Shown: positions 58,759-64,000 of the stretch, one piece after another
How positions within the stretch are numbered: position 1 is the first letter of the stretch
Layout: every line of letters begins with the position of its first letter
From: Peromyscus leucopus
Taxonomy: Eukaryota > Chordata > Mammalia > Rodentia > Cricetidae
Reading direction: 5' to 3'
Length of the DNA: 64,000 bases
Assembly: GCF_004664715.2 (NCBI RefSeq)
Contig: NC_051076.1
Location: forward strand, 2,055,800-2,119,799
Notes under the pieces: model-generated
The model's database searches: none
What the model was told of the DNA's origin: nothing
Seen by the model: the letters and a program-made list of their open reading frames with translations, nothing else
Translations under genes and position numbers: made by a program

Positions 58759-58789
<31 letters not shown>
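58759..58789. repeat. (CAT)n microsatellite inside the L1
   Basis: Ten CAT units, read as poly-Asp on the minus strand (chance 60-codon ORF). Confidence 0.95.
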
Positions 58790-59088
58790 GAACAAAATAA
58801 CAAGAATCAACAAATATTGCTCATTAATATCTCTCAACATCAATGGTCTCAATTCCCCAATAAAAAGACAGAGACTACAGAATGGATGCAAAACCAGAAT
58901 CCACTCTTCTGTTGCTTCTAAAAATCATCATACCTTAACATCAAGGATAGACATCGTGTCAGGGTAAAAGGATAAAAAAAGATATTCTAAGCAAATGTGC
59001 ATGAGAAGAAAGATGATGTAGCCATTTTAATATCTAGCAAAATATACTTCAAATCAAAACTAATTAGAAGAGATAGGGAAGGACACTA

Positions 59089-59461
59089 TGTAGCTGGAGG
59101 GCTTCTCTCCAGGTTCCCCAAGCCCCCGCAGTCCCACAATCCACTTATAAAATAATCACTCAGACGCTTATATCACTTATAAACTGTATGGCCGTGGCAG
59201 GCTTCTTGTTAACTGTTCTTTTATCTTAAATTAACCATTTCCATAAATCTATACCTTGCCACATGGCTGGTGGCTTACCGGCATCTTCACATGCTGCTGG
59301 TCATGGCGGCGGCTGCAGTGTCTCTCTGCCTCAGCCTTCTGCTTCCCAGAATTCTCCTCTCTCCTTGTCCCACCTACTTCCTGCCTGGCCACTGCCCAAT
59401 CAGTGTTTTATTTATTGACCAATCAGAGCAACAGATTTGACATACAGACCGTCCCACAGCA
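59089..59461 (-). mobile_element. Solo class II ERV LTR inserted in the Lx L1
   Basis: 373 bp starting TGTAGCTGGAGG and ending GTCCCACAGCA on the plus strand, with a perfect 6-bp duplication acacta at 59083-59088 and 59462-59467. The minus strand reads in LTR order: CCAAT-like 'ctgattggtcaataaataaa', a purine-rich block, then 'gaagcctgccacggccatac' and a final 'ctccagctaca'. The L1 resumes immediately after ('aaggaaaaatccaccaagag'). No viral genes. The plus-strand ORF at 59256-59480 is chance. Confidence 0.85.
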
Positions 59462-59937
59462 ACACTACATACTTATCTAAGGAAAAATCCACCAAGAGGA
59501 CATTGCAATTCTTAACATCTACATATCATACACAAGGTTACCCAAGTTTGTAAAAAATACTACAGCTTAAGTCACATATTGACCCTCACACACTGATAGT
59601 GGGAGACTTCAATACCCCACCCTCACCAATAGACAGGTCATCTAGACAACAACTAAACATAGAAATGAGGGAGCTAACAAGTAATGGAGCTAGCATATTT
59701 ACAGAACATTTCACCCACGATACTCTGTACCTCATGGAACTTTCTTCAAAATTGGCCATAAACACAGACACAAAGGAAGTCTCAACAGGTACAAGAAAAT
59801 TGAAATAACACCCTGCATCCTATCAGACCACCACAGGTTAAATCTATATGTCAAGAACAGAAACAAGAGAAAGCTTGCAAACTCATAGAAACTGAATAAC
59901 TCACTACTGCATAAAAAATAGGTCACTAAAGAAATTT

Positions 59938-60110
59938 GCCGGCGGTGGTGGCGCACGCCTTTAATCCCAGCACTCGGGAGGCAGAGCCAGGTGGATCTCT
60001 GTGAGTTCGAGGCCAGCCTGGGCTACCAAGTGAGTCCCAGGAAAGGCGCAAAGCTACACAGAGAAACCCTGTCTCGAAAAACCAAAAAAAAAAAAAAAAA
60101 AAAAAAAAAA
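59938..60110 (+). repeat. Young B1 SINE with long A-tail and target duplication
   Basis: A near-consensus B1: 'gccggcggtggtggcgcacg', 'cctttaatcccagcactcgg', 'gttcgaggccagcctgggct', 'caggaaaggcgcaaagctac', 'gagaaaccctgtctcgaaaa', then about 28 A. The flanks aaagaaatt at 59928-59936 and 60108-60116 form a target duplication inside the L1 sequence. The right half is the cricetid B1 type. Confidence 0.95.
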
Positions 60111-62042
60111 GAAATTAAAAAATAGACTTTCAAGAGTTGAATAAAAATGAATACACAGCATACCCAAACTTATGGAACACAATGAATGTGGTTGTAAGAG
60201 GCAAATTCATAACACTAAGTGCCTAACTTAAAAAAAAAATGGAGAGCTCTCATACACCTGAAATTTCTAGAACAAATAGAAGAAATCACACCCAAAAGGA
60301 GTAGACAATAAATGATCTCAGGGCTTAAATCAGTAAAATAGAGACAAACAAAAAATACAAAGAATCAATGAAACAAAGAATTAATTCTTTAAGAAAATCA
60401 ATAAGATTGACAAACCCTTGTCGAAATTAACTGAAAGATGGAGAGAGAAGATCCAAATTAACAAAATTAGAAATGAAAAAGTGGACATAACAGGCACTGA
60501 GGAAATTTAGAGAATCATAAGAACATACTTTAAAAACCTGTACCCTACCAAATTGGAAAATCTAAAAGAAATTGTTAATTTTCTTGATATATACTACTTA
60601 GCAAAGTTAAAGCAAGATCAAATAAGTAATTTACATAGGTCTACAACCCCTAGTAAAATGGAGCAGTCATTAAAAGGCTACACAAACCAAAAGCCCAGGG
60701 CCAGATGGTTTTAGCCCAGAATTTTACCAAAACTTTCAAAGTAGAGTTAATGCCACATGATAATCTCATTAGATGCAGAAAAGGCCTTTGACAAAATCCA
60801 ACACTGCTTCATGATAAAAGTCCTTGAGAGATTAGGGATATCAGGGACATTCCTAAATATAATAAAAGCAATTTACAACAAGCCCATAGTCAATATCAAC
60901 TTAAATGGATAGAATTACTCTGCCTCCCCAATTATTTTGTACTTCATTTAGATCACTTTCCAGGAAGCTTCTACCATATTAGGATTGCATACTGCCCCTC
61001 AAATGGCCCTTTCTCATGAAATTTGCAGGCAAATGGATGGAACTAGAAAATATCATCCGAGTGAGGTAACCCAGACAGAGTCTCAGTTGGACATCTCTTG
61101 TCACCAAATGGAGCTTCCAGTACTGGGATTGGGTTACATCTAATTGAGTTGTTAGCCAAAGGGGTCCATCGCAAAGAACCTAGCTGTTGGCAAGACAAGG
61201 TTGCTCTCCTACTGACAGCAACTACACAACTCATTGAACATAGAGAAGTTGAGCTGGTACCTTCATAGAACCTTTACCCCATGTGCTAGGGTCTTTGGTA
61301 CAGGAAGGTACTCTGCAGGATACCAAAAGAAAAATGTAAATATCCACCCAGCCACAAATTCTTTCATCTACAATGGTGTAGAGCCTGCAAGATTTGCTAG
61401 GGCAACAATGGCACAAAATTTGTGGGAGTAGCCAACCAATATTTAATTTGACTTAAGTTCTTCCGCACAAGATGGAACCCATATCTGACACTGTTTGGGT
61501 GACCAAGAAGCTGAGGCTAGATAGGCCAGGGATTTAGGGTAAAACCAAATACTACTGTTCAAAAAAGAAAAAAAAAAAATAGTAACAAAATGCTCCTAAG
61601 GACATTCTGCTGTACTCATAGATCAGTACCTTGCTCAGCCATCATCAGAGAAGCTTCCTTCTGTAGTAGATGGAAAGAAATACAGAGACCACAGCCAGAC
61701 ATTATGCAGAGTGATAGACCTAGGATCACTCAGTCCTAAAAGGGATGCTTTCATCAAATTCCTCCCCTCAGGGCTTGGGGAACCTTGCGGGAGAAAATGC
61801 AGAAAGAGAGTAAGAGCCAGAGGGAATGGAGGATACCAAGAAAACAAGGCCTTCTAAATCAACATGATCAAAACTCATATGAACTCAGAGACTGAGGCAG
61901 CATGCACATGGCTTGTATGGGTCTGCACCAGGTCCTTTTTGTACATATTGTCTTCCAGTTTAGTGTTTTTATGGGATTCCTGAATGTTCCAAACGAGTAG
62001 GTCTCTGATTCTTGTGCCTTCTCTTGGACTCTTTTCCTTCTA

Positions 62043-62080
62043 TTTTTTGTCTGTTTTTTTTTTTTTTTTTTTTTTTTTTT
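62043..62080 (+). repeat. Poly-T tract inside the L1 3' UTR
   Basis: A T run of more than 20 within a T-rich section of the Lx 3' UTR. It gives a Lys-rich minus-strand chance ORF (61868-62305). Confidence 0.85.
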
Positions 62081-62202
62081 GGCCAATTCCAATGTGTTAG
62101 TTTTTGTTTTGTCTTCTTTTGTTTTATTATTATCCATCAGAAGCCTGTTTATTTTCTTTCTTTCATTTTTTCTTTCTTTTCGTTTTTTGTTTGTTTGTTT
62201 TT

Positions 62203-62316
62203 CTAGACAGGGTTTCTTTTTATGTAGCCCTGGCTGTCCTGGGACTTGCTCTGTAGACCAGGCTGGCCTTGAACTTACAGAGATCCACTTGCCTCTGCCT
62301 CCCAAGTGCTGGTCAA
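62203..62316 (-). repeat. B1 SINE in the L1 3' UTR (truncated)
   Basis: (tttg)n is followed by 'ctagacagggtttcttttta', 'gtagccctggctgtcctggg', 'gtagaccaggctggccttga', 'tctgcctcccaagtgctggt'. It stops before the B1 5' end. Confidence 0.85.
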
Positions 62317-62331
62317 ATTTTTGCTTGTTTT

Positions 62332-62480
62332 TTTTTCAAGAGAATGTTTTTTCTGTGTAATAGCCTTGGCTGTCCCAGAACTCAGTTTGTAGACCAAGCT
62401 GACCTTGAACTCCCAGAGATATGCCTGCCTCTGCCTCCTGAGTGCTGGGATTAAAGGTGTGGTCCACCAAGCCAGGCTAC
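62332..62480 (-). repeat. B1 SINE in the L1 3' UTR
   Basis: 'tttttttcaagagaatgttt', 'tagccttggctgtcccagaa', 'gtagaccaagctgaccttga', 'tgggattaaaggtgtggtcc' 'accaagccaggct'. Directly after the previous B1. Confidence 0.85.
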
Positions 62481-62729
62481 CTGTTTGTTTTCTAATGAGA
62501 GACATAAAGGGAGGGGAGATGGGGAGGAATTGGGAGGAGCAGAGGGAGGGGGAATTGTAATTTTTATGTGGATATATTATGTGGGCAAAGAAATCTATTT
62601 TCAATAAAAGGAAAAAGAACCACAAAACATAGGTAGATATACATGCAGCCAGTCTTGAGGACCACTATTTATGAAAACATCAGATCTTAAGAGGGACTGA
62701 TATATTTGTAAAATCTAGAAATTACCACT

Positions 62730-62845
62730 TGCTAGTTAAAAATCCATGGGCAGGTCACTTAGTTTCCTTAAGTCTCATTTTTTTTATCTGTTAAATGGGG
62801 ACACATATGTACCTTCCTCAAGGTAGCTGAATAGCAATTATCAGG
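62730..62845 (+). repeat. MIR SINE (ancient)
   Basis: 'catgggcaggtcacttagtt', 'tccttaagtctcattttttt', 'tatctgttaaatggggacac', 'gtaccttcctcaaggtagct' match the MIR core and 3' part. Confidence 0.7.
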
Positions 62846-63464
62846 GTTCCCCAGTGAACAGTGGTTAAAGTGGGTCTCAGCTGTTCTGCCTAATACGTTA
62901 ACCACTTGTCACATGTAAATGTTTAAATTATACAGTTAAATTGTTTCTCAAGTTTCACTTTCACATTTCAAGTGTCTATCAGTTATAGGTGGCTAGTGGC
63001 TACCACGGTGTGTAGTAGTGATGTCCAACAATGTTTTTTGTTTGTTTGTTTGTTTGTTTTTTAATCTTAGAATGTTCCATTCACTGGAAAACTCCTCTTT
63101 TAGGCCTGCTTCAATAGGATCCAAGTATCCTCAGAGAAAATTCATTTCTAACCCTGTTTGGGAAAATCCAGCATTTCAGCCTCTACAAATTATCAGCGGA
63201 CCTTCTGGCTTGGGCAGACATGTGAAGGAAATCCAGGAACAAGGCTTTGTGCAAATACTTTTGTCTCTTGTTCCTTTAGACCCATAAATGAGCTTACCTG
63301 CAAGTAAACAGGCAGTGGGAACATCCAATCAATTGAGTACACTCTGATCTGGCTCCCCTTCCTGCCTCTTTTCTGAAGATACACTCACCATTTTTGCTGT
63401 TTAGTAAGTTTGTTAAGGTGGAACATTAACTTCTCTCCCATTTGTTACTGCTACTGGCAGCATA
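62846..63464. other. Intergenic stretch with a short (TTTG)n
   Basis: No gene. A (gttt)n run lies at about 63036-63060. The 89-codon plus-strand ORF (63018-63287) is not recognisable. Confidence 0.5.
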
Positions 63465-63892
63465 CTGTGTGTGTGAGTGTGTGTGTGTGTGAGTGTGTGC
63501 CTGTGTGAATGTGTGCGTGTGTATGTGTGTGTGCCTATGTGAGTGTGTGTGTGTTTATGTGAGTGTGTGTGTGTGTGCCTGTGTGTATTTGTGTGTGTGT
63601 GCCTGTGTGAGTGTGTGTGTGCCTGTGTGAGTGTGTGTGTGTGTGTGCCTGTGTGAGTGTGTGCTCGTGTGTATGTGTGTGTGTGTGCCTATGTGAGTGT
63701 GTGTGTTTATGTGATTGTGTGTGTGTGCCTGTGTGTATGTGTGTATGTGTGTGTGCCTGTGTGTGTGTGTGTGTGTGTGCCTGTGTGTGTGTGTGTGTGC
63801 TTATGTGAGTGTGTGTGTGCCTGTGTGAGTGTGTGTGCTTACATGAGTGTGTGTGTTTGTGCCTGTGTGAGTGTGTTTGAATGTGTGTGTGT
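63465..63892 (+). repeat. Long interrupted (GT)n array
   Basis: About 430 bp of GT-rich tandem sequence with recurring 'gcctgtgtgagtgtgtgtgt' and 'gtgtatgtgtgtgtgcctat' units. It opens Cys/Val and His/Thr frames on both strands that are artefacts. Distinct from the 35362 array, which uses ttcct interruptions. Confidence 0.96.
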
Positions 63893-64000
63893 ATGGTGGA
63901 AAGTGCAAGAGTCAGATGATAGAACAACCTGGCACTGATAGGAAATATTACTATCAGTTGGAAGGAAAAGGCCATAACTAGGCATACTTTAAGGTCTTAG

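Larger units (their letters stand above)
57915..62612 (+). mobile_element. Old Lx-type L1, 5'-truncated, internally deleted and riddled with insertions
   Basis: Plus-strand L1 order: ORF1 remnant (about 57915-58580), ORF1-ORF2 spacer, ORF2 endonuclease part (58800-59088 and 59462-59937), the segment before and into the reverse transcriptase (60117-60760), a shorter reverse transcriptase piece (60761-60910) after an apparent deletion, a short ORF2 C-terminal piece (61014-61076), and the 3' UTR (61077-62612) with an end polypurine run ('gggaggggagatggggagga'). It is interrupted by an LTR (59089-59461), a B1 (59938-60110) and two B1s (62203-62478). No frame is intact. The text matches Lx rather than younger L1 in ORF1 and the 3' UTR. 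Confidence 0.82.

Noticed and set aside
61868..62305. 145-codon Lys-rich minus-strand frame
   Set aside because: Crosses B1 and T-rich L1 3' UTR; poly-T read as poly-Lys.
63535..63975. 146-codon His/Thr-rich frame and Cys/Val-rich frames opposite
   Set aside because: Translation of the second GT array.

Overview
This is a mammalian nuclear genomic window from a rodent, most likely a cricetid (hamster, vole or deer-mouse type). It is packed with B1, B2/B3-type and B4 SINEs, L1/Lx LINEs, URR1 hAT elements and ERV/MaLR LTRs. Several B1 copies carry the 'aggaaaggcgcaaagctacacag' type of right half, which I associate with cricetids; the best preserved is at 59938-60110. There is no prokaryotic content, CRISPR array or operon. 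Nearly all open reading frames are chance, antisense or repeat-derived.

The only protein-coding gene I can support is the 5' part of ELL2 (RNA polymerase II elongation factor), on the minus strand. Its first coding exon (27067-27213) lies in a strong CpG island at about 26380-27690. It splices through a GTGAGC donor across a 17.57 kb intron to a 48-nt second exon (9449-9496). The rest of ELL2 continues off the left edge of the window in the same direction. The promoter region just right of the start codon (27214-27690) has a GC box, four CCAAT pentamers in gene orientation, three TGACGT (CRE/ATF) cores including one perfect TGACGTCA palindrome, and a YY1/TISU-like start-codon context.

Layout. 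1-9448: ELL2 intron 2, with old SINEs, a B3 and a solo class II LTR. 9449-9496: exon 2. 9497-27066: intron 1, with B1/B3/B4 SINEs, two URR1 elements and a longer hAT-like element. 26380-27690: CpG island with exon 1 and promoter. 27700-64000: upstream intergenic DNA with no supported gene, made up mostly of retroelements and simple repeats.

The intergenic part shows well-resolved nested insertions: an LTR inside a SINE (45905-46453), two LTR elements inside a third repeat (38331-39587), a SINE inside a MaLR LTR (47674-48180), and an LTR plus B1 copies inside an old Lx-type L1 (57915-62612). It also has a recent L1 with a perfect 15-bp target duplication (48688-49485), a 23-bp minisatellite (44369-44598) and two long GT-based arrays. 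I found no convincing undescribed system. The points most worth following up are the ELL2 promoter architecture, the in-frame read-through of exon 1, the insertion chronology, and two stretches that known repeats do not explain (14699-15500 and 20786-21166).
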